DNA of 64,000 bases, from assembly GCA_023055425.1 (NCBI GenBank), contig JALGPY010000012.1, positions 12,769,922 through 12,833,921 of the forward strand, read 5' to 3'. The stretch comes from Linanthus parryae. Lineage: Eukaryota; Streptophyta; Magnoliopsida; Ericales; Polemoniaceae. The position numbers and the translations under genes are program-made. Under the pieces are notes generated by a model. That model saw only the letters and a list, made by a program, of their open reading frames with translations, was not told the origin of the DNA and did no database searches. Of the stretch, positions 21,541 to 33,980 are shown piece by piece. The stretch's first letter is position 1, and each line of letters starts with the position of its first letter.

Positions 21541-22588
21541 TACATGCAAATGTAACTTTCTGTATACAGAAATGCTCGTTCATTTTTACATCTAGAAAAA
21601 TGGAACTGATTATATGTGCCCAGCTGCATTATAACGCGCACCTTTTTTGATAACTTTTGTATTTATGAAAAAAATGGAAAAAAACTAATATGAATACCCA
21701 AAAAATACTATGAAATTTAAAAAAACATACAGATTGCTCAATTTAAAGAATAATTCGCTACATTTTGCTCAGGATAAGAATCGAACTTTAAATTGGCAAT
21801 CTTACCACTTGGCCGCTATAGTAAGAGGTAACTCTTTTAAACACTAAAAATCAAGACTCTTAATGGTAGGTTCCCTCGTTTTCTCCAAAACCTCTCCTCG
21901 ATATTGGAATAATTTTCCCTACAAACCATCATCGATTCTTATCTCAATCTTTTTGGTCCTGGGAGGTGGAACAGCTCAACCGCAACCATTTGAAGAAAGG
22001 AGTAATTGTACGATTCCTATCTCTACAATTACGTTGTTGGTAATGTATCGTCTAGTTCTTGTATTTGCGGTTCGATATCTAAATTATGTTTTATATTGCT
22101 GAAGTTATTGAGATATTTTACAGTATATGTTTACACTTCATCGTTGTTTGTCCATGTCAGTGTAATCTAGATTTTCCCTCTTTTAGTCACCTTCTATGTA
22201 AACTACGATCTTTGTTGTGGCCTTCGCCTGATACCCAACATGAGATTTATGATACCATTTGTTCGCACGTGTAATGTGGTCCTTCTAATTTATGTGCGGA
22301 CCATGTACACCAACTTTATTTGATTTGTTGTGAATATAGATGAGCGCTACAAATCATCTGTCTTAGGTTATATTGGTCCAGGCGTTCTTTGAGATGGACA
22401 ACAGGATTTTTCCCATCTCTGCCAAGAAACATAATTTCTTTCGTATGCGATGAAATTATAGATGACCAAATTGATCAATCCAACAAAATATAAGGAGCCC
22501 TAACTTCATTTGGTTAATATGATGGAAATTGACAATATGCCCCAGCCACTAAGTGCTCCTTATTCCATGCTTGCTTGCTTCTTAAAGT
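21541..22588. other. No identifiable gene
   Basis: Only short open frames without domains. A possible tRNA-like stretch is listed separately. The remainder is AT-rich intergenic sequence. Confidence 0.4.
21771..21822 (-). other. tRNA/SINE-like promoter boxes, uncertain
   Basis: On the minus strand GGCCAAGTGGTAAG (21801-21814) resembles a pol III A box and GTTCGATTC (21778-21786) resembles a B box. The gap between them is too short for an intact tRNA. It may be a SINE head or a worn tRNA pseudogene. Confidence 0.25.
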
Positions 22589-23090
22589 TCTATCAAATAT
22601 ACTAAAAGAGGCTGAGCGAATTTTAGAGGAGGAATTTTCCTCGCTGCCCTCTGTTATTTTTCTCTTTCATTGGCGAATTGGTCGTGGTATTTCCATAATA
22701 AATGTGGTTGATGGGGTCATCATCCTGGGTTGCTTTTGCGGAATAAAGTTTTTGTCCTTCGGGTCCTCCTGCCATGACTGGTTTGCGGGGTGTTAATTTA
22801 TTTCATTGGGAGGGACTTTTACGTCCCGTCAGTTGGGTTTTTTTCGTTTGTCTTTGATGGCGAAATGACGTCTTGACCAGCGTTAGTTTGGATTATGCGT
22901 ATGTTATGTTGGTATGTCTGTAATTATTGTGAATCTGGTGAGTTGTTTGATCGAGAAACCTTAGCCAAAATTCCGGAGTGCTAATAAATGTGGTGCCCCT
23001 GTCTTTATTCTGCCATTATAGTTTTTTTATGATGTAGTTAATGTTAAATGCATGGGCTATACCGGTCATTTCGTGCCTCGTCTGCTTCTG
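22589..23090 (+). mobile_element. Second Helitron copy, 5' end only
   Basis: This is similar to 9200-9690 over about 500 bp, starting TCTATCAAATATACTAAAAG and continuing with GAGGAATTTTCCTCGCTGCCC-like text and TTGGTCGTGGTAT. Similarity fades near 23085. No Rep or helicase follows, so it is a truncated or non-autonomous relative of element E. Confidence 0.8.
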
Positions 23091-23360
23091 ATCGCAATGA
23101 CCATGTGTAAGTTAGAGCAAGAAGTAGCCACAACTATCCTTTTAGTTATCTTTGGTGGTCATGAATTTTTTATTTTAATTGTTGGAATTTATCATCATCA
23201 TTAATTTGTTTTGTCTGCTTCCTTCTTGTACCGTTGCAACACTAACCTTTTCGAATATATAAATATTTCTTCCCAGGCATGCTGTGTGATGATTCTTCTC
23301 CTCACTAACTATGTACTGTTTTTCCGATTCACTTGCGTAAGTTCAACTCAAGGTGAGAAT

Positions 23361-24059
23361 TCGATGTGTGATGATTCAGCCAAGGATATGCTTAGTGAAC
23401 ACTCAACTCGAGGTGAGACTGATGGGGTAAAGGACAAAAGCAAGTGGTTGAGGAACCAGTTGATGAAGATCAAGAAGAAGAAGTTGACAGTCCGAATTCA
23501 AAGCACTGCTTAAGGAACTCAAGAAGAAGAAATCAAAGTAAATAGCCATTCCAGAAACTGTGACTGATGTTGATTTGTTTGAAGAAGAAGGTGAAGTTGG
23601 TGTTAATGTGGCTCAGGAAGAAGATTAGATTGATGATGAGGATGAACGAAACAGTATAGAATAATATGCATTGGAGCAAAGAGATGGAGATCTAACCCCT
23701 TAACTCTTTCCTACTCTTTCTTTCCTTTTAAAGGCCTTGAAATCCTTTTCAAACTCTTGAAAATTATGTCTTCTTAAAACAGTTTTTAAATTTCTTTCCA
23801 AAACTCTCATCCAACATTTTCTCATTCTTTTTTGATGAAAGTGAGAAATTTAGGTTATTATTTGCTTACTAGAGACCTGGTTTTTGGTCAGTAGGATTAT
23901 CTTAATTTTGATGTTATTTGCTGTGTTTCAGTTAATTAATAAGTTGGATTTGTTTTGGATATCATGTGCTATGAGTTACTATACTAAGTGCTAATGAGTA
24001 TTTTTTGCAGAAATATAGAACAAAACAGATTGTGTTTTGTCTTTCATAAACGGGGAGAT
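23361..24059 (+). pseudogene. Tail of a B-type post-pol ORF and 3' untranslated region
   Basis: This stretch matches 45530-46105, the end of the extra ORF and the polypurine tract of element B: GCCAAGGATATGCT, the KSKWLRNQL and KKKKL-like lysine-rich tail in broken frames, and an acidic stretch. It then runs to GGGGAGAT just before the LTR at 24060. It therefore belongs to the 3' end of another copy of the family lying immediately upstream of element B, not to B itself. Confidence 0.75.
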
Positions 24060-25263
24060 TGTAAGTTCAACTCAGTTTCGTCTATTTCAATGCGTTGAAA
24101 CAACTTTCATACCTTTGAAACTGACTATGCTTTATTTGCATTATTTTAGGGGGACTTTCTGATCTTGACTCAACTCCTAAACCCCTGTACTTGATCAGTT
24201 GATTAGTAGATGATGAAATACAAAGTATTTTGACACTCTAAGCTGCATCTAACCCATCTGTCAGACTTAGTTTTTTCAGGATATTATGTATCCTATTCTG
24301 CAGGATCTATATCCTAACTTGAGTTTTGCAAGAAAGGAAACTAGGTGTTGATTTGATTATGTGATCAATTTGCTGTGTTTGGAAGCTTCCCAACATTTGT
24401 TTATACAAGATCAAGTCGGCATCCTTGAAGATATTGATCAAAATATCCGTTGGAGAAGTTGTTAGATAAATCAAAGCTGAAGCTACAAAATAGGGAAGTT
24501 TGTTAAGAGGAGATCTTGAAGATCTGCAATCGAAACTGCTCTATAAAAGAGAGAAAGCCGGATAAATATAACGGGACAATTACCAGATACACTCAAACAC
24601 ATTGAGGGATTGACAAGCAACAACGAAGCAGGTTCATTTCTCTCAATCCAAGCATCTGAAGAACACTGCATACTCACTGCAGATTCAGTTCTAGTGTTCT
24701 TCTCTTCTGAACTTCATTTTTAGGTCATGATAATACTTCTAGTTCTTATTCTCAAGGATTGATCAAGGTGAAAAATAGATAATTATTAGTTAATCAGATA
24801 GTTAGAGAATGTACTAGATAGGTTAGTGAGAACCACAAGCTGTAATAGAGTAAGGCATCTCTCTATGCTTTAGATCTAAGGCTTAACTGTTTATTAATAA
24901 GAATTGAGTTGAAAATACTGCAGGGAGAAGATCCCCGAGGTAGAGACGTAGGTCCAAGTGGACTGAACTCTATTTATCTTGTGTCTCTTGCATTTACTTT
25001 GCAGCATACAAAACAGTTTCATTTCATGGGTTTGAAACTCCTTTCAAGGCCTTGAAATAGACTTATCTTTTTATATACTTCAACTGTTTTCATTCCAAGG
25101 GATTCAATCTCATTTCAAGTCCTTGAATCACTAATCACTCATTATAATTCTTTCTGAAACCACTCTTCTTGCATTTTTTAGCAAAAGTTGTCATACTCTA
25201 TTCACCACCCCCCCCCCTTCTAGAGTATTGATCATGTATTTCTACCTAATATACTCCCCTTCA
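24060..25263 (+). repeat. 5' LTR of element B
   Basis: It starts TGTAAGTTCAACTCAG and ends CCCTTCA just before the PBS. It is collinear with 46106-47349 at clearly above 80 percent by eye, with small indels. It contains a conserved C-run near 25206-25218 and one perfect copy of a 16-bp palindrome at 25042-25057. Confidence 0.8.
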
Positions 25264-25265
25264 AT

Positions 25266-25277
25266 TGGTATCAGATC
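25266..25277 (+). promoter_or_regulatory. Primer binding site of element B
   Basis: TGGTATCAGATC directly follows the 5' LTR. Its first ten bases match the copia PBS complementary to initiator methionine tRNA. Confidence 0.8.
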
Positions 25278-25312
25278 TTGTATCACTGCATATATTTAAA
25301 CATCTTTTGATC

Positions 25313-27002
25313 ATGAGTAGTGTAGGTGATGGTGGTTTTCTCAAGGAAGAGATGCTAACACACCTCCTCACTTCTGTGGAGACAATTTTGTTCACTGAAA
25401 AGCCTTGATGAAAATGTTCATCATTGATCAAGATATAGATCTTTGGACTATCATACCATGTGGTCCTCAAACTTTCTACACAGAGAAAGATGGGATTAAA
25501 ACTCCCAAATTTGAAGAATCACTCTCTGCCTCTAAGTTAGAACAATTTTGAAAAAGCTATAAAGCTAAGAATCTCTTTTATTGTGCTTTGAGTGCAGATG
25601 AGTTCAACAAGATCTCAGGTTGTAAGACTGCCAAGGAGATATGGGATAAGCTTGTGGTGACCTTTGAAGGAACAAGACAAGTCAAGCAAACCAAGATCAA
25701 CATATATCTCAGGCAATATGAGCTATTCAAGATGAATGGAGATGAGTCAATCAAAGACATGATCAAAAGATTCACTAACATTGTCAACAATCTGGATTCA
25801 TTGGGAAAACAGATTTCCATGAAGAAAAGGTTAGAAAGATTCTGAGAAGTCTTCCAAAGATAAAATGGGAACCAAATACTACTGCTATTGAAGAAGCTCA
25901 AGATATTTCATCACTTCAACTTGATGACCTGCAAGGAAAACTCCTTAAGGAAAAGGAAAAGGAGAATGAGACATCCATGAATGAAGTTGATGGAGAATTG
26001 CCAGAAGGTATCAAGAACCTATCTCTCAAGGAAAAGGAGAATGAGACATTTCAAAACCTTGAATCTGAAGATGATGATGAAGATTCTATTGCTTTGATTT
26101 CCAAAGCCTTGACTGGAATTCTCAAAATGAAGAAGAACTTTGGAAACAAGGACTTCAGCAGAGATAGACACAGATCCTCCAGTGGCTAAGACTACAATTT
26201 AAATCTTCTTCACATGATAATAAGCCTAAATTTATGAATTGCTTTAGGTGTGGTGATGCAGGACATTAGATCACAGACAGTCCACACAAAAAGAGCAAAA
26301 AATTTCAAAAGAAAGATCATGAAAGAAGAAAGAAAGCTATGATAGCTTCTTGGAGTGATTCAAGTACCTCAAGTGACTAAGAATTTGAAGAATAACATGC
26401 CAACCTATGCTTCATGGCCAAGCATGATGAAAGTTCTGAAAAGAACATTCACGTAATGGTAAACTGCTTGATTTCAAAACCAACAGAAGCCCTCTATGAT
26501 TATCTTAAAACAATGCTTTTAAATGAAGAGGACTATCTGAAAGAAATTAGATTTTGAAAGAAAAGGTTAATGAGAAGGAAAAATAAAACTTGCATCTTAT
26601 TTTTCAGAATCTTGAAATCTCTCGGAAGAAAACTGACAGTGATTTCAAGTCCTTGAAAACCAGTTTCAAAGCATTGAAAACACAACTCAAGGAAGTAGTC
26701 ACTGAGAACTCACTTCTGAGTGACAATATTGTTAATCTAAGACATCAAGTTGATGAATTGGATAAACAAAATACTACTCTAACTATAAACTTCAAGAATC
26801 TAAATCAGCTATGACAAAACTTGCAGCTCAGAACACAACTTGAACTTGATCCTTGAGGGTAGATTAAAGTCTGTTCACAAAACTGGTATTGGATACAATC
26901 CAAACTTTCTAAAAAAGAACAACAACATATTTATGAAAGCTGGAAGCAGAGCATCTCCTAAATGTCATTGCTGCAATAAAATTGGTCATGTTAGGATGAC
27001 TT
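25313..27002 (+). pseudogene. Element B gag, interrupted by element A1
   Basis: Gag forms the virus-like particle of the retrotransposon. From an ATG at 25313, frames include IDLWTIIPCGPQTFY, the UBN2-type block FYCALSADEFNKISGCKTAK, EIWDKLVVTFEGTRQVKQTK and INIYLRQYELFKM. An acidic region and a CFRCGDAGH-type knuckle near 26240 follow. A coiled-coil-like segment (26590-26814) and a second knuckle starting CHCCNKIGHVRMT precede the A1 insertion at 27003 and continue as CPFRRRD after 35404. Stops at several sites and frameshifts make it nonfunctional. Confidence 0.8.
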
Positions 27003-28426
27003 TGTTGGAATAGATGCCCTAGAGGCAATCTAGTTTAGTATAAATTTATTTTGGCTAGAACATTCATTTTATTATTTATTGGATATTTAATATTATGAAG
27101 TCCTTAGATTTACAATTGTGTTGTTTATCTTAAATATCCCTAGTCCAGTATAATTATTAACAGGACAATCATCTATAGACTAGTATGGGGTTGGATTGAC
27201 ATGGAGATATCATGATCCAACACATGGGTGTGCATTAAGGGTAATGGCGCACCGGATTGACCCATCTCCGAGAAGGCTACATACACGTTATGTTGAGTCA
27301 CAAGTGCTTCTCGTGGTGCAAAGGTATTTTCATCCTTAGACTTGAAGTCGCTAGATATTCTAGTTGTGGATTATTGTGATTTTGGTAGCGTTAAACGCTA
27401 CACCGTAACTGGGTAGTTATAAAGGCGTGTACCGGATACAATAAGAAGCAAGCTTAGAGATCGTAGTGGACGTAGATAGAATTTGTCCCTCCCACGTAAC
27501 GGGATCAAATATCCTAGGCCACTCGAGGGATAGTGCTTATAGAATGTCGGGCCAGACTCAAATAAATCAATATAGGATATTGATGTTATTTGCACGAATA
27601 AGGCTATTCCCATGGATCGAGAAACTAAGGATTGGATATACGAGTGTGACGTGTATGTCTCGTGTCCAATCCGGATATAGAGACAAAGGGATGAAACAAT
27701 TACTTGTAAAAGGTTTGTCGGATGACTATTCTATTAGTTGGCTAGAATGGATGTTTTGCTAGAAACCGCTCCATATTAGCAAATTGTTGCTACCAACTAG
27801 ATAGAACCTATGGGGTCACACGCTATATAGAGTTGAACTAGATTTGGGAATTAATTAATAGGATTAATTAATTAGAAGAATCACTTTGCAACACCTTGCA
27901 AACTTAGTAGGACTAATTTGCAAGAAAGGGACTAAACCGAATTCTAGTAATACTAGAATAGGTCCTTTAGGTAGTTGGAAAGGATTTGTTGGACTATATA
28001 AAGGATGCTCCTTCCTTCCTTGCCACACTTATGAGACTTTAGTTCATAACTTGAGTGGGAGAGAATAAAAGGAGGGAGAGCAAGCAAGCAAGAGGAGCCG
28101 AGCCCCCTTGTCGCCGCCCCTTCCCGTCGGCCCAACAAGGAGGACACCACCTCCTTGTTGCCTCGTGTTGCGTGATTTCTTCTTCATCTTCCTCCGTTCC
28201 GCGCTAGCACAAAGGAGAAGGAAGATATAGATCTCAAGTCTAGGCGTGGATCAACTATAGAGAACGTGACACGATTCACGTTACAAGTCATCACAGGAGA
28301 AACCCTAAGGTGTGTAACTTGATTTCTTCCCTTACCATCGTTATGTCTCTTGTCCTGTGATCCTTGGAGGGTATTGCATGGATAAAATTTATTTTTCCGC
28401 TGCGTATCCATGATCAAAACCCTACA
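27003..28426 (+). repeat. 5' LTR of element A1
   Basis: It starts TGTTGGAATAG and ends CCCTACA. A TATATAAA box at 27995-28002 probably marks the retrotransposon promoter; the same box is at matching positions in the other two A-family LTRs. Confidence 0.95.
27995..28002 (+). promoter_or_regulatory. TATA box in A1 5' LTR
   Basis: TATATAAA is conserved at 34973-34980 and 58035-58042 in the sister LTRs, followed each time by a CTCCTTCC-rich leader. Confidence 0.6.
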
Positions 28427-28427
28427 G

Positions 28428-28440
28428 TGGTATCAGAGCC
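28428..28440 (+). promoter_or_regulatory. Primer binding site of element A1
   Basis: TGGTATCAGAGCC starts 2 bp after the LTR and is complementary to the 3' end of plant initiator methionine tRNA. Confidence 0.9.
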
Positions 28441-30026
28441 ACAGATCGTAGAGCATAAACGTGGTTTATGTGTTACGTTTTGATAGTTTTACACTTTAAA
28501 TTTATTGTTTATCGCGTAAAACAAGACAAATCAAGAATGTGATGCAATTTGTCAATAATCAATCATAACAAGACCTAGTTTTTGCATTGGATGCATGAAT
28601 TAGTGAGTTTGAGAAATTTTAGGATCTTGGATCTAGGGTTTGGGCATCCTATGGAAAGAAAGAGTTCTTTTCACACAAGGAAACAACCAAACTTGGGCAC
28701 CAAGCAAGGGAGTTGTTTTGGAAACAACTCCCAAAGGAGGTTCGGCCCCCCTAGGGGACCGTCCCTCCTTGCTTGCCGCCAAAGCAAAGGACGGCCAAGT
28801 GGCCGGGGCAGCACTAGCCCACGGCCTAGCCGTGTGGGCTAGGGGCCGGCCGGCCCAAGGTCTTGGCGGTCCTCTTTTGGGGTCCGGGCAATTTGATTGT
28901 TGGGCCCCATGGACCGTTTTTACCTTAGAAAATCCTAAAATCAATTAAAATTGACCAAGCGCGTTAAAATTGGATTTTAACTGGTTTACGACCTGCGAGC
29001 TGATCAATTAATTGTAATAATTAATTAGGGTTTTATGGCCTGCGAGCTGTTTTTTTTCTCAATTTGTGAGATTTATTTTATTTAATGTAAGTTATTAGCT
29101 AGTGCTTGATAGAATAGATTGTTAGCCAAGATTAAAGAAAAGAAGCCCAAAGCTAAAGGGAGCCACAAAAGATGGAGCATGGAGCATTCCACATGACTGT
29201 GAAGGATGGACCAAAAGATGAAGACGCATGGAGATGTGTTTGCCTTTAGGGTTCATAGATAATTCCATTGGCTTGGAATTATCTTAGTCTAGAAAAGGCC
29301 ATATTCACTTCACGTTTTATTTTGTTTTGTGGTTGTTTATTTTATTGTCTTATTATTTTGTGGTTGGTGTATGGACGATGCATGCAATTAGGATAATAAG
29401 ATAATTAGACAACCCATAATCTATTATTTGGAGTTGTGCCCAAACTAAAATAGATAGATTAGTTGATATGGATCAACAAAACAATTAAAATTGAATTGAA
29501 AATCCCTCAAAATTAAAATTGCGTGTTTGTCTACTCGTTATTTAAACACTCATCATCATCATGATTTCCCAAAATCGTGCGTGCCAAAGCATGGCGACTT
29601 GGTTAATAATGATGTGGTGCGATGGCACACCTCGTGTGCAGATTCTTTAAGTAAGAGGTTGGACGCAACTAGGTGTTTAATAGGATTAAAACCTAGAGAC
29701 AATCAATTGGGATTATCCATGCGGATGAATAAATAAGGAGTTATTTGACCAATTGAACCAAGAGTTGAATAAGGGATGCGATTAGAATTGTTCCTACCTA
29801 AATTAGTCAAATTATGGGTGACTTGCCAAAGCAAGCTCATAAAGAGATGAAACATGGATCTTGGCCCACTAGAAAATATAAGGATATTTTTCGCATTAAT
29901 ATCTTGAGGGTTATTAATCCGAAGAAAAATAGTGGGAGCTATATTTGATAAACTAGCCATTATTGAATATTGTCAAAAATTCACAAATACTAAAACTTGC
30001 GTATTTTCCTTTTTGTATAATTCCAA
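28441..30026 (+). other. A1 untranslated leader
   Basis: This is a 1.6-kb leader between PBS and gag ATG. Bases 28740-28880 are very GC-rich with self-complementary runs (for example GGGGCCGGCCGGCCC), as expected for a structured leader with packaging or dimerisation signals. Open frames here are compositional, not coding. Confidence 0.6.
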
Positions 30027-30830
30027 ATGGCAAACAACTCATCGAGTTCACAACATTCCCTACGATCTATCCTTGAGAAGGACAAGCTCTCTGGAACCAA
30101 CTTTCTTGATTGGTACAGAAACTTGAGAATTGTTCTCAATCAAGAGAAGAAAATGTACGCAATAGAGGAGCAATTCCAGCAGGTCCAGAGAACAATACCC
30201 CTGCAGCCCTAAAGGCGTATCAAAAGAGTGTTGATGACGTTAATGATGCGGCCGGCCTTATGCTATGCACCATGACTTCTGAGCTTCAGAAGCAACACGA
30301 ATGTTGTAGATATGATCGAGCATCTGAAGCAACTCTTCCAAGAGCAGGCAAGGGTTGAGAGGTATGAGGTCTCTAAGGCGTTGTTCAAGTGTCATCTAGC
30401 ATAAGGGAACCAAGTGGGACCCCATGTACTCCGTATGATCGGGAACTTGGAGAATCTCGCCCGACCGGGGTTCCCGGTCGGCCAAGAGTTGGCAACCGAT
30501 CTCGTGTAGCAATCGTTGCCCGAGAGTTATGGACAGTCCATCATGAACTATAACATGAACGAGATCGTTAAACCACTGCTTGATTTGCTCAATATGTTGA
30601 GGAGAGCTGAACAAAGCATCAACAAGGGTAAGGGCAAGGCCATTATGATGGTCCAGAAAGGAAAAGGGCAAAAGGTTTGCCTCATCCTCCAAGGGCAAAG
30701 GCAAGTCAGTTGCCAAGTCCAAGGAACCTGCCCTTAAGCCTGTTGGTGGCATTGCCAAAGGTGTGACTAAAGGTGAGTGTCACTACTGCAGTCAGCTTGG
30801 ACACTGGAGGAGCAGCTGCCCAAAATAGCT
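30027..30830 (+). pseudogene. A1 gag, frameshifted
   Basis: Starts MANNSSSSQHSLRSILEKDK, then LSGTNFLDWYRNLRIVL. Comparison with A2 shows a frameshift after EEQFQQ, loss of the ENMNAVDM segment, and further breaks before the CHYCSQLGHW zinc knuckle at about 30780-30815. No full-length capsid protein is possible. Confidence 0.85.
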
Positions 30831-30879
30831 GGAGGACAAGAGGCTTGGAATAATGATTCCACCACCACCAGGTATTTTT

Positions 30880-31010
30880 TTGTAGATGTAAATTTAACTG
30901 TCTCTACATCATGGGTATTAGATACTAGATGTGGATCTCACAATTGTCGAAATGTGCAGGATCTTAAGAGAAGTAGATGATTGGCTAAAGGGGAGATAGA
31001 AATGCGCGTT
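30880..31010 (+). pseudogene. A1 protease remnant
   Basis: The copia aspartic protease releases the pol products. The active-site region reads SWVLDTRCGSHNC: the catalytic Asp and Thr remain but the required Gly is Arg. A stop follows within about 20 codons. The flanking sequence to 31416 is in mixed frames. Confidence 0.7.
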
Positions 31011-31416
31011 GGGAATGGAGCAAAAGTTTCTGCTTTGGCCATGGACGTGTGCGAGCTATCTCTGCCTACCTGATTAGTTTTAGAATTAAATAATCGCTAT
31101 TTTGTGTCTGCTATGAGCAGAAACATTATTTCTATTTCTTGTTTGTACAAGGAAGGTTTTATTATTTTAATAAATAACAATTGTTGTTCCTTTTATTTTA
31201 ATAATATTCACTATTGTAGTGTGCAATTATTTAATGGACTGTATGTCCTTGATCTAAGAAATCCTATCTACAACGTTAATACCAAGAGGATTAAATACAT
31301 GATTTAAATCCTGCTTACTTATGGCACTGTCGTTTAGGCCATATAAACGAGAAGTGTGTATCTATACTCCATAAGGATGGATTACTAGACTCATTTGATT
31401 TTGAATCATATGAGAC

Positions 31417-33966
31417 ATGTTAGACTTGTTTATTGGAAAAATGACAAAGTCCGCTTTCAATAAGAAAGGTGAGAGGACTAGTGAGCAACTGGCACTCATC
31501 CATACTAATGTATGTGGGCCATTTTCCACGCCTGCCAGGGGTGGTTACGTCTACTTCATTACATTTACTGATGATTACAGTAGATATGGATTTGTGTACC
31601 TCATGAAGGCCAAATCTGAATCCTTTGAAATGTTCAAAGAATTCAAAATTGAGGTAGAGAAGCAACTTGGCAAAAGTATTAAGTCTCTACGATCGAATCG
31701 TGGAGGAGAATACTTGAGCCAAGAGTTTGACGACTATCTTAGAGAGTGTGGGATCGTGTCCCAACTCATTCCACCCGGAACGCCACAATGGAATGCGGTG
31801 TCTGAGAGGAGGAATCGAACCCTATTAGATATGGTTCGATCTATGATGTGTCAAACCGATCTTCCATTATCGTTTTGGGGCTATGCTCTATTAAGTACAG
31901 CTTTCACCATTAACCGTGTTCCATCTAAATCAGTCATGAAGACACCACATGAGATGTGGAGTGGGAGGCGTCCCACACTATCGTTCACGAAGATTTGGGG
32001 CTGCGATGTCTATGTAAGACGTTTACAATCAGACAAGCTAGGGACAAAGTCGGATAAGTGTAAATTTGTGGGGTAACATAAGGAAACTAAGTGTTACTAC
32101 TTCTACAATCCAAACGAGAACAAATTGTTTGTTGCTCGGATCGGCGTGTTTCTAGAAAGAGAGTTTGTCTCTAAAGAAGCAAGTGGGAGGACTGTAGAAC
32201 TTGAAGAGATTCAAGAACCACAAATCACTGAACCAATTATGGAACAAGAACAGGAACCACAAGCAGTTGTGGAACAGCCTGCTCAGGTAACACAAGAGCT
32301 TCGTAGATTTAGTAGAGTGCGCCAGGAACCCGAGAGGTATGGACTTCTCGTGACCGATTCCGGTGACACAATGCTCATAGATGATGAGCCTACTACCTAT
32401 GAAGAGGCTGCGAAAGGGCCATACTCTCAGAAGTGGCTAGAAGCCATGAGATCCGAGATGGAATCCATGTATACCAACAAAGTATGGACTTTGGTGGAAC
32501 CACCCGAAGGGGCGTGGCCCATAGGGTGAAACTGGGTCTTCAAGAAGGAGATCGACATGGATGGTAATGTGATTACCTATAAGGTCCGATTGGTGGCTAA
32601 AGGAATCAGACAGATTCATGGTATTGACTATGATGAAACCTTTTCACCAGTCGCTATGACCAAATCCATCCGAATTCTACTTGCAATTGCAGCATACTAC
32701 GACTATGAGATTTGGAAGATGGATGTCAAAACAGCATTCCTTTATGGGAATCTCCACGAGGACGTGTATATGATATAGACAGAGGGTTTTGAAGATCCAA
32801 AGCAAGCCAACAAAGTCTGTAAGCTTCAACGATCCATTTATGGATTGAAGAAAGCTTCTAGGAGTTGGAATCGACGTTTTGATGAAGTAGTCAAAGAGTT
32901 TGGCTTCATGAGAAACGAAGATGAGTCTTTTGTCTACAAGAAGGTTAGTAGGAGCTCTGTAGCTTTTCTGGTCTTGTATATGGATGACATACTACTCATT
33001 GGAAACAACGTTCCCATGCTGCAATCTGTTAAAGATTGGCTAGGAAAGTGTTTCTCAATGAAAGACTTAGGGGAAGCAGCCTATATACTCGGTGTAAAGA
33101 TCTATAGAGATAGATCTAAGAGACTGCTAGGCCTAAGTCCGAGTACATATATTGACAAGGTGTTGAAACGGTTCAACATGTAAGATTCCAAGAAGGGATT
33201 CTTGCCCATGTCACATGGAATTACTCTTTCGAAGAGTGGTTGTCCTTCCAATGAGATTGAGAAGGAACGCATGAGTAGAATTCCATATGCCTCGACCGTA
33301 GGATCTATCATGTACGCCATGTTATGTACTAGACCATATGTGTTGTATGCCTTGAGTATGGCAAGCAGATACCAATCCAATCCAGGTGAGAGTCACTGGT
33401 TTGCATTCAAGAACATCCTAAAGTACTTGAGAAGAACTAAGGATGCTTTCTTGATATTTGGCGGTGAGGAAGAGTTGCGTGTAAGGGGTTACACGGATGC
33501 AAGCTTCCAAACCGACAGAGATGACTCTATATCACAATCGGGATATGTGTTTTTCATGAATGGAGCAGCGGTGAGCTGGAAGAGTTCCAAGCAAGAGACG
33601 GTGGCTGATTCTACAACAGAGGCTGAGTACATTGCTGCAAATGGGGCAGCAAAGGAAGCTGTTTGGATAAGATAGTTTGTTTCCGAACTAGGTGTGGTTT
33701 CTAGCATTGCGGATCCATATGAGTTGTACTGTGACAACAATGGGGCGATCACGCAATCAAAGGAGCCCAGGTCACACCAAAAGTCCAAGCACGTGCTCAG
33801 GAAGTTCCGTATGATTCGAGATATTATCGATAGAGGAGACGTTCGGATATGAAAGATTCCTACAGATGAGAGTCTGTCAGATCCACATACAAAGCCGCTT
33901 GTGCAATGGAAGCATGAAGGGCACACTAGGAGCATGGGCATGCGAGATGCGTCAAATTGGCTCTAG
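31417..33966 (+). pseudogene. A1 integrase-RT-RNase H, one frame with six stops
   Basis: Integrase: HTNVCGPF and RSNRGGEYLSQEF show both catalytic Asp codons changed to Asn; the distal part (SERRNRTLLDMVRSMM) is kept. RT: KARLVAKG-type block, TFSPVAMTKSIR, MDVKTAFLYGNL, catalytic YMDD in VLYMDDILLIG. RNase H: GYTDASFQTDRDD, VSWKSSKQETVADSTTEAEY. The frame is continuous except for stops at 32074, 32527, 32776, 33181, 33673 and 33850. A2 shows the undamaged codon at most of these sites, so the damage is mostly point mutation. Confidence 0.9.
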
Positions 33967-33980
33967 TGCAAGTGGGAGAA

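Noticed and set aside
27398..27762. Open frames on both strands repeated in all three A-family LTRs
   Set aside because: They occur at the same place in each LTR and are interrupted differently; they are LTR sequence, not genes.
28740..28880. GC-rich hairpins as a possible riboswitch or rho-independent terminator
   Set aside because: Plant retrotransposon leader context; no terminator T-run and no known riboswitch fold.
28582..28948. Pro/Arg/Gly-rich open frames in the A1 leader
   Set aside because: The GC-rich structured leader is open in several frames on both strands at once; no domain and no conservation in A2, which lacks the leader.
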